Part shown: one piece after another, positions 1 to 7,373 of the stretch
Numbering within the stretch: the first letter of the stretch is position 1
Layout: each line of letters starts with the position of its first letter
NCBI GenBank assembly: GCA_966210725.1
Contig: CBIHLN010000005.1
Location: 1-63,915 of the forward strand
Reading direction: 5' to 3'
DNA from: Lysobacter_C sp966210725
GTDB taxonomy: Bacteria > Pseudomonadota > Gammaproteobacteria > Xanthomonadales > Xanthomonadaceae
Length of the DNA stretch: 63,915 nucleotides
Position numbers and translations under genes: made by a program
The notes under the pieces: generated by a model
What the model was told of the DNA's origin: nothing
What the model saw: only the letters and a program-made list of their open reading frames with translations
Database searches by the model: none

Positions 1-54
1 GACGCAGTCGGTGTACTTGCACTTGATGCAGTTCTCGGTGACGACGAAGGGCAT
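1..54 (-). CDS. fdxA: 7Fe ferredoxin FdxA, N-terminal part only
   Basis: The window begins inside this leftward gene and only the first 18 codons are present. They read MPFVVTENCIKCKYTDCV, the characteristic start of seven-iron ferredoxins with the first C-x2-C-x4-C cluster ligands at residues 9, 12 and 17. FdxA-type ferredoxins carry one 3Fe-4S and one 4Fe-4S cluster and act as soluble electron carriers. The ATG is at 54-52. The rest of the gene lies outside the window, so its integrity cannot be judged. Confidence 0.85.
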   Translation of the reverse strand, partial: MPFVVTENCIKCKYTDCV

Positions 55-82
55 TGGGTTCGTTCCCGTGGGCGAGCGGGGT

Positions 83-88
83 AGTGTA
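83..88 (-). promoter_or_regulatory. Candidate -10 element of fdxA
   Basis: On the minus strand TACACT lies 28 bases upstream of the fdxA ATG. A weak -35 (TTGGGT) sits 18 bases further upstream. The position fits a short leader. The match was made by eye. Confidence 0.35.
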
Positions 89-180
89 GCCAGTCGGTGC
101 CGGTCCACCCAAGCCACGCGGCCAGCCCGTCACGCCGGCATGGACGACGATCCGGTCCAGTGTCACCAGACCACAAAGAA

Positions 181-210
181 GAAAGCCCGCGCATCGCTGC
201 GCGGGCTTTC
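181..210 (-). terminator. Rho-independent terminator of tRNA-Glu
   Basis: A perfect 13-bp stem (181-193 with 198-210) closes a TCGC loop. Read leftward it follows the tRNA-Glu 3' end by a few bases and leads into a T-rich tract (TTCTTCTTTG), as expected for an intrinsic terminator. Confidence 0.85.
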
Positions 211-214
211 GAAT

Positions 215-290
215 TGGCGCTCCCTACGAGATTCGAACTCGTGTTTTAGCCTTGAGAGGGCCACGTCCTAGGCCTCTAGACGAAGGGAGC
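215..290 (-). tRNA. tRNA-Glu (anticodon CTC)
   Basis: Read on the minus strand, the gene begins GCTCCCTTCGTCTAGAGG and ends with the complementary AGGGAGC, discriminator G and an encoded CCA. The anticodon loop reads CTCTCAA, giving CTC, which decodes GAG. The T arm contains GTTCGAATC. The fold matches bacterial tRNA-Glu; the C at position 34 distinguishes it from the usual TTC isoacceptor. It is transcribed towards fdxA and followed by its own terminator. Confidence 0.93.
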
Positions 291-325
291 AATGTATCCG
301 CCACGGCGTGAAGCCCGGTGCGGCC

Positions 326-334
326 TGCTAGTAT
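326..334 (+). promoter_or_regulatory. pcnB: Extended -10 promoter candidate for pcnB
   Basis: TGCTAGTAT reads as a TGn-extended -10 (TAGTAT at 329-334) on the plus strand. Transcription from it would start around 341, which argues against the GTG at 318 as the pcnB start. Its bases are shared with the opposing tRNA-Glu -10. Confidence 0.4.
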
Positions 335-358
335 AGGGGGCTCCGTTGCCGCCGGCAA
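330..358 (-). promoter_or_regulatory. Promoter of tRNA-Glu
   Basis: On the minus strand TTGCCG (358-353) and TATACT (335-330) are separated by exactly 17 bp, a good sigma-70 pair. Transcription would start near 323, about 32 bases before the mature tRNA-Glu 5' end. The element overlaps the rightward pcnB promoter candidate and the hairpin at 343-361. Confidence 0.6.
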
Positions 359-367
359 CGGCTTTTT
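343..367 (+). terminator. Terminator-like hairpin in the pcnB leader
   Basis: An 8-bp perfect stem CCGTTGCC/GGCAACGG with a 3-base loop (343-361) is followed by CTTTTT (362-367). It has the shape of an intrinsic terminator on the plus strand, yet lies only a few bases after the candidate pcnB promoter and 35 bases before the pcnB ATG. It could be an attenuator, or it could stop stray rightward transcription. Confidence 0.5.
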
Positions 368-401
368 CATTCCTCATTCAAGGTTGCGGCCACGCCGCCA
401 G

Positions 402-1742
402 ATGCGATCCGAACACGCCTCCATTCCAGCGCCCGAACCGCGGGTCATCCCGCGCGATTCGCACCCCGTCTCGCGCAAGGACATCAGTTCCAGCGCGCTG
501 CGCGTCCTCTACCGGCTGCGTGATGCCGGCTTCGACGGCTACCTCGTGGGCGGCGCGGTCCGCGACCTCATCGTCGGCGGCCACCCGAAGGACTTCGACA
601 TCGCGACCAATGCCACGCCCGAGGAGGTGCGGCACCTGTTCCGCAACTGCCGCCTGATCGGGCGCCGGTTCCGCCTGGCGCACGTGGTGTTCGGGCGCGA
701 GATCATCGAGGTCGCGACCTTTCGCGCCAACGTCGACGACGGCAGTGGCGACCGCGAGGTCCACGACGGCGGGCGGCTGCTGCGCGACAACGTCTACGGC
801 ACGATCGAAGAGGACGCGGTCCGCCGCGACTTCACCGTCAACGCCCTGTACTACGCCATCGAGGATTTCTCGGTGCGCGACTACGTGGGCGGGTTCGAGG
901 ACGCCCAGAACCGGCTGATGCGCCTGATCGGCGACCCGGAAACGCGCTATCGCGAGGACCCGGTTCGCATGCTGCGCGCGGTTCGCCTGGCGGCCAAGCT
1001 GGGTTTCGAGATCGAGGCCGCCACCGCCGAGCCGATTCCGCGCCTGGCCGGGCTGCTGGCGGAGGCCGCGCCGGCACGGTTGTTCGAGGAATGCCTGAAG
1101 CTGTTCCTGTCGGGCCACGCGGTCGAAAGCTTCCTCCGTCTGGAAAAGCACGGCCTGCTTCCGGTGCTGTTGCCGGAGTCGGCGCAGGCGCTCAAGGCCA
1201 ACCGCAGTGGTGCGCTGCGCCGGATGCTGCTGGAAGGCCTGCGTGGTACCGACGAGCGCGTCGCCAACGACGAGCCGGTATCGCCCGCGTTCCTGTTCGC
1301 GCTGCTGCTGTGGCCCGCCTATTGCCGCGCGCTGGCGACGCTGCAGGCGCAAGGCATGCACGCCGTCGAAGCCCAGCGCCGCGCCGCGGACCGGGTGACC
1401 GTCCACCAGTTGCAGACGATCGCGCTGCCGCGGCGGTTCTCACTGCCCATGCAGGAGATCTGGCTGCTGCAGACGCGGTTCTCGCTGCGCCAGCGCAAGC
1501 GCGTGTTCCGCCTGCTGTCGCATCCGCGTTTCCGCGCCGCGTTCGACTTCCTGTGCATCCGCCAGGCCGCATCCCCGGAGCATGCCGAGGACATCGCCTT
1601 CTGGCGCGAGGCGCAGACGCAGTCAGGAGACGAGCTGGCTGCCCAGCTCGACGCGCAGGCCAGTGCGCCGGGCGACGACGACCCGGAGGCCGACGGGGCC
1701 CCGCGCCGTCGCCGTCGCCGGCGTCGCAACCGGGCCGGCTGA
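402..1742 (+). CDS. pcnB: Poly(A) polymerase I
   Basis: PcnB adds poly(A) tails to RNA 3' ends, which promotes exonucleolytic decay. The 446-residue protein has the class II nucleotidyltransferase signature GGAVRD (residues 50-55) and the metal-binding DFDIAT (64-69), followed by the RNA-binding region typical of PcnB and CCA-adding enzymes. The C-terminus is very arginine-rich, as in other PcnBs. The ATG at 402 is preferred over the in-frame GTG at 318, which lies upstream of the apparent promoter and hairpin. folK follows after 6 bases, so the two are probably co-transcribed with the pan genes. Confidence 0.93.
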   Translation: MRSEHASIPAPEPRVIPRDSHPVSRKDISSSALRVLYRLRDAGFDGYLVGGAVRDLIVGGHPKDFDIATNATPEEVRHLFRNCRLIGRRFRLAHVVFGREIIEVATFRANVDDGSGDREVHDGGRLLRDNVYGTIEEDAVRRDFTVNALYYAIEDFSVRDYVGGFEDAQNRLMRLIGDPETRYREDPVRMLRAVRLAAKLGFEIEAATAEPIPRLAGLLAEAAPARLFEECLKLFLSGHAVESFLRLEKHGLLPVLLPESAQALKANRSGALRRMLLEGLRGTDERVANDEPVSPAFLFALLLWPAYCRALATLQAQGMHAVEAQRRAADRVTVHQLQTIALPRRFSLPMQEIWLLQTRFSLRQRKRVFRLLSHPRFRAAFDFLCIRQAASPEHAEDIAFWREAQTQSGDELAAQLDAQASAPGDDDPEADGAPRRRRRRRRNRAG

Positions 1743-1748
1743 CGCCCG

Positions 1749-2258
1749 ATGCGCAATGCGCCCGACGCCGTGGCGTGCGTGGTGGGGCTGGGCGGCAACG
1801 TGGGCGATGTCGCCACCACGCTTCGCGCTGCGTTCAACGCGCTTGACGCGCTGCCGTCCACCCGCCTGCTGCGCGCCTCCAGCCTGTACCGGACGCCGGC
1901 ATGGGGCGTGACCGCGCAGGCCGACTTCATCAATGCCGCGGCGCTGCTGGAGACCGCCTTGCCGGCGCACGTGCTGCTGGACGGACTACTGGCCATCGAA
2001 CGCGCGTCCGGCCGTGACCGGGAGGCCGAGGGCGCCCAGCGCTGGGGGCCACGCACGTTGGACCTGGACCTGTTGCTGTACGGCCAGGCGCGCATCGACG
2101 AGCCCGGCCTGACCGTGCCGCACCCGCTGCTGCATGCGCGCGCCTTTGCACTGGTGCCGCTGCTGGAAGTCGCGCCCGATGCCGTCATCCCCGGTATCGG
2201 CCGTGCGGCCGACGCGCTCGCGGCGATAGCCAGCGACGACATCCGGGCGCTAGGCTAG
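1749..2258 (+). CDS. folK: 2-amino-4-hydroxy-6-hydroxymethyldihydropteridine pyrophosphokinase
   Basis: FolK (HPPK) transfers pyrophosphate from ATP to 6-hydroxymethyl-7,8-dihydropterin in folate synthesis. The 169-residue protein shows the N-terminal GLGGNVGD motif (13-20) and the RWGPRTLDLDLLL signature (98-110), where D105 and D107 bind the two magnesium ions. The length is normal. It sits between pcnB (6-base gap) and panB (4-base gap). This is the pcnB-folK-panB order common in gammaproteobacteria, linking folate synthesis to a folate-dependent pantothenate enzyme. Confidence 0.95.
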   Translation: MRNAPDAVACVVGLGGNVGDVATTLRAAFNALDALPSTRLLRASSLYRTPAWGVTAQADFINAAALLETALPAHVLLDGLLAIERASGRDREAEGAQRWGPRTLDLDLLLYGQARIDEPGLTVPHPLLHARAFALVPLLEVAPDAVIPGIGRAADALAAIASDDIRALG

Positions 2259-2262
2259 CGCG

Positions 2263-3084
2263 ATGTACGCCGCGACCCCGACCGACACCCCGTGGACCGT
2301 GCCCGCGCTGGCGCAGGCCAAGCGCGATGGCCGCAAGCTGGTGATGCTGACCTGCTACGACGCCGGCTTCGCCCGCACCGTGGACGCGGCCGGCATCGAC
2401 CTGGTGCTGGTGGGCGATTCGCTGGGCATGGTCGTGCAGGGACACGACAGCACGTTGCCGGTCACGGTCGCCGACACCGCCTACCACACGCGGTGCGTCG
2501 CGCGCGGTTTGTCGCGTGCGCTGCTGGTCGCCGACCTGCCGTTCCAGGCCGATGGGTCGGTCGAGCGTGCGCTGGCTGCGTCCACCGAGCTGCTGCAGGC
2601 GGGTGCGGCGATGGTCAAGCTGGAAGGCGCGCCGCCGCACAAGCTGGATGTCATCCGTCACCTCTCGCAGCGCGAGATTCCGGTCTGCGCGCACCTGGGC
2701 CTGACCCCGCAGTCGGTCCTTCGACTGGGGGGCTACAAGGTGCAGGGCCGCGAGGCCGAAGCCGCGCGCCGGTTGCAGGAAGACGCGCGGGCCGTGGCCG
2801 AGGCCGGCGCCGACCTGCTGGTGCTGGAATGCGTGCCGACGCCGCTGGCCGAATCGATCACCCGCGACAGCCCGATCCCGACCATCGGCATTGGCGCCGG
2901 GCCGCACTGCGACGGCCAGGTGCTGGTGCTGCATGACATGCTGGGCCTGCGCAGCGGGCACCGGCGCCCGCGCTTCGTCAAGGATTTCCTCGAGGAGGGC
3001 GGCTCGGTGCAGGGCGCGATGGAGGCCTATGCCGATGCCGTGCGCAGCGGACGCTTCCCGGATGCCGCGCATTCCTACGCCTGA
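2263..3084 (+). CDS. panB: 3-methyl-2-oxobutanoate hydroxymethyltransferase
   Basis: PanB makes ketopantoate from 2-oxoisovalerate and 5,10-methylenetetrahydrofolate, the first committed step towards pantothenate and coenzyme A. The 273-residue protein has the metal-binding GDS (D52) and D91, the VKLEG segment (118-122) and the catalytic glutamate E189 in LVLEC. The length is typical. It lies 4 bases after folK and 39 bases before panC, in one rightward operon. Confidence 0.95.
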   Translation: MYAATPTDTPWTVPALAQAKRDGRKLVMLTCYDAGFARTVDAAGIDLVLVGDSLGMVVQGHDSTLPVTVADTAYHTRCVARGLSRALLVADLPFQADGSVERALAASTELLQAGAAMVKLEGAPPHKLDVIRHLSQREIPVCAHLGLTPQSVLRLGGYKVQGREAEAARRLQEDARAVAEAGADLLVLECVPTPLAESITRDSPIPTIGIGAGPHCDGQVLVLHDMLGLRSGHRRPRFVKDFLEEGGSVQGAMEAYADAVRSGRFPDAAHSYA

Positions 3085-3123
3085 CGGCGCCTGTCGGCGC
3101 CGCGTTCGGACCCGCCCACACCC

Positions 3124-3969
3124 ATGATCGACACCCTGACCCGACTGGACGACCTGCGCGCGCGCGTCGCCGCCTGGAAGCGCGAAGGCCTGCGCGTCGG
3201 CTTCGTGCCGACGATGGGGAACCTGCACGCCGGGCACTTCTCGCTGGTCGAGCTGGCGCGCCGACATGCCGAGCGCGTCGTGGTCAGCGTGTTCGTCAAT
3301 CCGACCCAGTTCGGCCCCGGAGAGGACTTCGACCGTTACCCGCGCACGCCCGAGGCCGATGCCGCCGGTCTGGCGGAGGCCGGAGCGGATGCGGTGTGGA
3401 TGCCGTCGGTCGAAACCATGTACCCGCACGGGGCCGGCGCGGCGGTGCAGGTGCGCGTGCCCGGTGTCACCGAAGTACTCGAGGGTGCGCACCGCCCCGG
3501 ACATTTCGATGGCGTTGCCACGGTGGTGGCGCGGCTGCTCAACCAGGTACAGCCGGACGTGGCGGTGTTCGGCCGCAAGGACTACCAGCAGCTGGCGGTG
3601 ATCCGCTACCTGGTCGAAGACCTGGCGATGCCGGTGCGGATCGAGGCCGGTGCGACCTTGCGCGAGGCCGACGGCCTGGCCATGAGTTCGCGCAACCAGT
3701 ACCTGAGCCCCGCACAACGGCAGGTCGCACCCACGATCCACGCCACACTGGAGTGGATGCGGCAGTCGGCGGTAGAAGGCAACCCGCTGGCGTCCATCGA
3801 ATCCGGTGCCCGTGACCGCCTCGAACAGTCCGGCTTCGCCGTCGACTACGCCGTGGTGCGCACGCCCGGGCTCGCCTGTACCGATGCCGGCGGCGGGCCA
3901 CGGGTCGCGCTCATCGCGGCCCGCCTGGGCGCCACCCGGCTGATCGACAACCTGGAGTTCGATGCCTGA
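3124..3969 (+). CDS. panC: Pantothenate synthetase
   Basis: PanC condenses pantoate with beta-alanine using ATP, through a pantoyl-adenylate intermediate. The 281-residue protein carries MGNLHAGH (31-38), the HIGH-like nucleotide motif with H35 and H38. It also has FVNPTQFGPGEDFDRYPR in the pantoate pocket and LAMSSRNQYL, the KMSKS-like loop. It follows panB and precedes panD, so all three dedicated pantothenate genes are adjacent. The ketopantoate reductase gene (panE) is not in the window. Confidence 0.95.
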   Translation: MIDTLTRLDDLRARVAAWKREGLRVGFVPTMGNLHAGHFSLVELARRHAERVVVSVFVNPTQFGPGEDFDRYPRTPEADAAGLAEAGADAVWMPSVETMYPHGAGAAVQVRVPGVTEVLEGAHRPGHFDGVATVVARLLNQVQPDVAVFGRKDYQQLAVIRYLVEDLAMPVRIEAGATLREADGLAMSSRNQYLSPAQRQVAPTIHATLEWMRQSAVEGNPLASIESGARDRLEQSGFAVDYAVVRTPGLACTDAGGGPRVALIAARLGATRLIDNLEFDA

Positions 3970-4051
3970 CCGCGCTCGCCGCGTCGGACCGACCAGCTGG
4001 CCGGCCCTGCAGCGTTCCACGGCCGTTATGTTGCGCTGCGCCATGCGCTGC

Positions 4052-4057
4052 TAGACT
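4052..4057 (+). promoter_or_regulatory. Candidate promoter of panD
   Basis: TAGACT in the 133-base panC-panD gap could be a -10 element, with TTGC (4031-4034) as part of a -35. A separate start for panD-pgi would explain the wide gap. Weak match, by eye. Confidence 0.35.
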
Positions 4058-4102
4058 TGCGCATTCTGACCAAAGCCCGTGCCCCGCGCACCGGAGCCCC
4101 GC

Positions 4103-4483
4103 ATGCAACTGAACCTGCTCAAGGCCAAGATCCACCGCGCCACCGTCACCCATGCCGAGCTGCATTACGAAGGCTCGTGCGCGATCGACGGCCGCCTGCT
4201 CGACATCTCCGGCATCCGCGAGTACGAGCAGGTGCACATCTACAACATCAACAACGGCCACCGTTTCGTCACCTACGCCATCCGCGGCGAGGAAGGCAGT
4301 GGCGTGATCTCGGTCAACGGCGCGGCCGCTCACTGCGCGCAGCCCGGCGACCTGGTGATCATCTGTGCCTATGGCGCCTGCGACGAGGCCGAGGCCGCCA
4401 AGTTCAAGCCGACGCTGGTGTATGTCGATCGCGAGAACCGGCTGACCCACACGAACCACTCGATCCCCGCCCAGGCGGCCTGA
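4103..4483 (+). CDS. panD: Aspartate 1-decarboxylase (pyruvoyl enzyme precursor)
   Basis: PanD decarboxylates aspartate to beta-alanine, the second substrate of PanC. The 126-residue proenzyme self-cleaves between G24 and S25 in HYEGSCAID, and S25 becomes the pyruvoyl cofactor. Both residues are at the canonical positions when translation starts at the ATG at 4103, which is why I reject the GTG at 4079. K9, H11 and Y58-type active-site neighbours are also present (YNINNG). pgi follows after 7 bases. Confidence 0.95.
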   Translation: MQLNLLKAKIHRATVTHAELHYEGSCAIDGRLLDISGIREYEQVHIYNINNGHRFVTYAIRGEEGSGVISVNGAAAHCAQPGDLVIICAYGACDEAEAAKFKPTLVYVDRENRLTHTNHSIPAQAA

Positions 4484-4490
4484 CGCCGGG

Positions 4491-6005
4491 ATGTCGGGCG
4501 CCGCGCTGACGGACCGGCTGGCCGCGCACGCGCGGCGTCTTGCCGGCGCGCGCATCGCCCACCTGGTTGGCAGCGACCCCACCCGGGTCGCCGACTTCAG
4601 CGTGCAGGCGGGCCCGCTGCATGCGTGCTTTGCCCGCCAGCGGATCGACCGTGAGGCGCTCGACGCCCTGTTTGCCGCGTTCGATGACGCGGACGCCGGA
4701 GGGGCGCTGAAGGCGCTGTTCGACGGCGGAGTCGTCAACCCCACCGAGGCCCGGCCCGCGCTGCACACCGCGCTGCGCAGCGACCTGTCCGACGCGCCGG
4801 TCGCGCGCGATGCGGCGGCGGCAGCCCGCGAGGCGCGGACCCGCATGGCCGCGCTGGTCGAGCGCATCCGCGCCGCGGGCATCACCGATGTCGTCAGCGT
4901 CGGCATCGGCGGGTCGGACCTGGGGCCGCGGCTGGTGGTCGATGCATTGGCGGGCGACTCCTCCGCCACCGGCATCCGGGTCCACTTCCTGTCCAACGTT
5001 GACGGCGCAGCTGCACAGCGCGTGCTGGCCGGGCTCGATCCGTCACGTACCGCCGCCGTCCTGATCTCCAAGAGCTTCGGTACCCAGGAGACGCTGCTCA
5101 ACGGCGCGATCCTGCGCGACTGGCTTGGCGACGACGCACGGCTGTATGCCGTGACCGCCAATGCCGATCGCGCGCAGGCCGCTTTCGGTATCCCGGAGGA
5201 CCGCATCCTGCCGATGTGGGACTGGGTCGGCGGCCGCTATTCGCTGTGGTCGGCGGTGGGCCTGCCCATCGCGCTGGCCGTGGGCATGTCGGCGTTCGAG
5301 CAGTTGCTGGCCGGCGCCGCGGAGATGGACGCGCACGTCCTGAGCACCCCGGTCAGGAACAACATTGCCGCCTGGCACGCCGCGCTGGCCCTCTGGAATC
5401 GCAACGCCCTGGGGCTGGCCAGCCATGCGGTGGTGCCGTATCACGAGCGCCTCAAGCTGCTCCCCGCCTTTCTGCAGCAGTTGGTGATGGAGAGTCTGGG
5501 CAAGTCCGCCACGCTCGATGGGGGCGCTGTCCCGCTGGACACCGTGCCGGTGTGGTGGGGCGGGGTCGGCACCGATACCCAGCACAGCTTCTTCCAGGCC
5601 CTGCACCAGGGCACGCAGGTCGTGCCGGTCGACTTCATCGGCGTCGTCCATTCCGACGCGCCGTACGCCGACAACCACCGCGCGTTGCTGGCCAACCTGC
5701 TGGCGCAGTCCGAGGCGCTGGCCAATGGCCAGGAGGCGGAGGACCCGCACCGCGCCTACGCCGGCAACCGCCCCAACACGCTGTGGCTGCTGGATGCGTT
5801 GACGCCCCGCTCGCTGGGCGCGCTGCTGGCGATGTACGAGCACAGCGTCTACCTGCAGGCGCTGCTGTGGGGCATCAATCCGTTCGACCAGTTCGGCGTC
5901 GAGCTGGGGAAACAGGTCGCTGGCCGACTGCTGCCGGCGCTGCAAGGCGAGGGCGAGGCGGAGGACCCGGTGACGCGCCTGCTGGTGGAGCGGCTGCGGG
6001 GTTGA
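4491..6005 (+). CDS. pgi: Glucose-6-phosphate isomerase
   Basis: Pgi interconverts glucose-6-phosphate and fructose-6-phosphate in the cytoplasm. The 504-residue protein shows SVGIGGSDLGPR in the phosphate site, GGRYSLWSAVGLPIA (a PGI signature), GGVGTDTQHSFFQALHQG with the catalytic histidine region, and a late ELGKQVA segment with the essential lysine. It is shorter than the roughly 549-residue E. coli enzyme. It follows panD by 7 bases and is the last gene before a repeat array and the convergent queG. Confidence 0.95.
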   Translation: MSGAALTDRLAAHARRLAGARIAHLVGSDPTRVADFSVQAGPLHACFARQRIDREALDALFAAFDDADAGGALKALFDGGVVNPTEARPALHTALRSDLSDAPVARDAAAAAREARTRMAALVERIRAAGITDVVSVGIGGSDLGPRLVVDALAGDSSATGIRVHFLSNVDGAAAQRVLAGLDPSRTAAVLISKSFGTQETLLNGAILRDWLGDDARLYAVTANADRAQAAFGIPEDRILPMWDWVGGRYSLWSAVGLPIALAVGMSAFEQLLAGAAEMDAHVLSTPVRNNIAAWHAALALWNRNALGLASHAVVPYHERLKLLPAFLQQLVMESLGKSATLDGGAVPLDTVPVWWGGVGTDTQHSFFQALHQGTQVVPVDFIGVVHSDAPYADNHRALLANLLAQSEALANGQEAEDPHRAYAGNRPNTLWLLDALTPRSLGALLAMYEHSVYLQALLWGINPFDQFGVELGKQVAGRLLPALQGEGEAEDPVTRLLVERLRG

Positions 6006-6023
6006 GTCTCGGAACTCCGCCTC

Positions 6024-6228
6024 TGTAGGACCGGCTTCAGGCGCGAACCTGGGCGGCTTACAGCCGAATCCGATCTCACTTTCCCTTTGTAGGAGCGACG
6101 TAAGTCGCGACCGATCTTTCCCGGCGAGTGCGCGATCGCGACTTACGTCGTTCCTACAACTGTTCACGGTATACGTGGCGATCCGGTGAGATAGCCAACT
6201 TCCTTTCGCGGCTTAAGCCGCTCCTACA
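6024..6228. repeat. Array of four REP-like GTAGGAGCG palindromes
   Basis: Four 23-bp units share the plan TGTAGGAGCG, a short palindromic core, then GCGA. They lie at 6024-6046 (plus, degenerate), 6088-6110 (plus), 6136-6158 (minus) and 6206-6228 (minus). Two cores read GACGTAAGTC and one reads GGCTTAAGCC. The arrangement is like a BIME or REP cluster between convergent genes. Such elements are usually spread by RAYT transposases acting in trans; none is encoded here. The last unit contains the queG stop codon. Confidence 0.85.
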
Positions 6229-7306
6229 GGGGTGCCACGCCGTGTCGCGCCAGCGCCCACTCCACGTGTTCGCGCACGACGGCGTCCTCGATGTTGCGCC
6301 GCGACTGCAGCGCCGCGACCACCTCGGGTGAGGTCGGCGCATTGCCCAGCGCCACGGCGATGTTGCGCAACCAGCGAGCATGTCCGCTGCGGCGGATGGC
6401 CGAGCCTTCCGTGCGCTGGAGGAACTCGTCCTCGCTCCAGGCAAACAACTCGGCGAGGCTCGCCCTGTCGAGGTCGTTGCGCGCGCGGAAGTCCGGCTCG
6501 TCGGTGCGGCGGGCGAACTTGTTCCACGGGCACACCAGCTGGCAGTCGTCGCAACCGAAGATGCGGTTGCCGATGGGCGCGCGCAGCTCCAGCGGGATGG
6601 GACCGTCGTGCTCGATCGTCAGGTAGGAGATGCAGCGGCGCGCATCCAGCCGCTGCGGCGCGGTGATCGCGCGGGTCGGGCAGATGTCGATGCAGCGCGT
6701 GCACGTGCCGCAATGCGCCGTCGCCGGCACGTCCACCGGCAGTGGGATGTCGACGTAGAGCTCGCCCAGGAAGAACCACGAGCCGCCGTCCTTGTCGATC
6801 AGGCAGGTGTGCTTGCCGATCCAGCCGAGCCCGGCGTTGCGTGCCAGCGCACGCTCCAGCACCGGCGCGGAGTCGACAAACACGCGGTAGCCGAACGGCC
6901 CGGCCTCCGCGGCGATGTGGTCGGCCAGCTGCTGCAGGCGTCGCCGCATGAGCTTGTGGTAGTCGCGACCCAGCGCATAGCGGGCCACGTACGCGCGCGA
7001 ACCATCGTCGAGCGTGGCCCAGGCCGCCTCGTCGTCCTGCCCGTAGTCCAGCCCGACCGAAACGACGCGGACCGTGCCGGGTGTCAGGTCCTGCGGGCGT
7101 GCGCGCAGGTCGCCATGGCGCGCCATCCAGTCCATCGTTCCGTACAGCCCCTGGGCCAGCCAGTCGCGCAGGTGGCCGGCGTCCTCGTCCAGGTCGATGT
7201 CGCTGATGCCGCAGCGCTGGAACCCCATGTCCGCGGCCATCGCCCGGATGCGCGCGGCGAGGGCGTGGAGGTCGACGTGCGGCGGCGATGTCGAAGGCGG
7301 GCTCAC
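6224..7306 (-). CDS. queG: Epoxyqueuosine reductase
   Basis: QueG reduces epoxyqueuosine to queuosine in the wobble position of Asp, Asn, His and Tyr tRNAs, using cobalamin and two 4Fe-4S clusters. The 360-residue protein has the catalytic aspartate D145 in FVDSAP. Cluster ligands are C199-x2-C202-x2-C205-x3-C209P and C252-x2-C255-x3-C259P, with C225 between them. The C-terminus is a HEAT-like helical repeat. I chose the GTG at 7306 because a longer reading would run across the divergent nnr gene. The TAG stop lies inside a REP unit. Confidence 0.9.
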   Translation of the reverse strand: MSPPSTSPPHVDLHALAARIRAMAADMGFQRCGISDIDLDEDAGHLRDWLAQGLYGTMDWMARHGDLRARPQDLTPGTVRVVSVGLDYGQDDEAAWATLDDGSRAYVARYALGRDYHKLMRRRLQQLADHIAAEAGPFGYRVFVDSAPVLERALARNAGLGWIGKHTCLIDKDGGSWFFLGELYVDIPLPVDVPATAHCGTCTRCIDICPTRAITAPQRLDARRCISYLTIEHDGPIPLELRAPIGNRIFGCDDCQLVCPWNKFARRTDEPDFRARNDLDRASLAELFAWSEDEFLQRTEGSAIRRSGHARWLRNIAVALGNAPTSPEVVAALQSRRNIEDAVVREHVEWALARHGVAPL

Positions 7307-7319
7307 GGTGGCGCAAGTA

Positions 7320-7325
7320 TAGAAT
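7320..7325 (+). promoter_or_regulatory. -10 element of nnr
   Basis: TAGAAT followed by CGCGCG matches the recurring promoter core of this window. It lies only 7 bases before the upstream ATG at 7332, so that start would be leaderless. The ATG at 7374 would have a leader of about 40 bases. Confidence 0.5.
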
Positions 7326-7373
7326 CGCGCGATGCGCAACGCCGCCGAGACTGTCGCCGATAGAGCTGCCGAC

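Noticed and set aside
11..271. 86-codon plus-strand frame at the left edge
   Set aside because: It crosses the tRNA-Glu gene and its terminator in antisense; not a gene.
318..401. Upstream GTG start for pcnB
   Set aside because: It would place the promoter and terminator-like hairpin inside the coding region, and the added residues have no PcnB similarity.
2185..4044. 619-codon minus-strand open frame
   Set aside because: Antisense to panB and panC, which have complete family motifs; no motif in the antisense reading.
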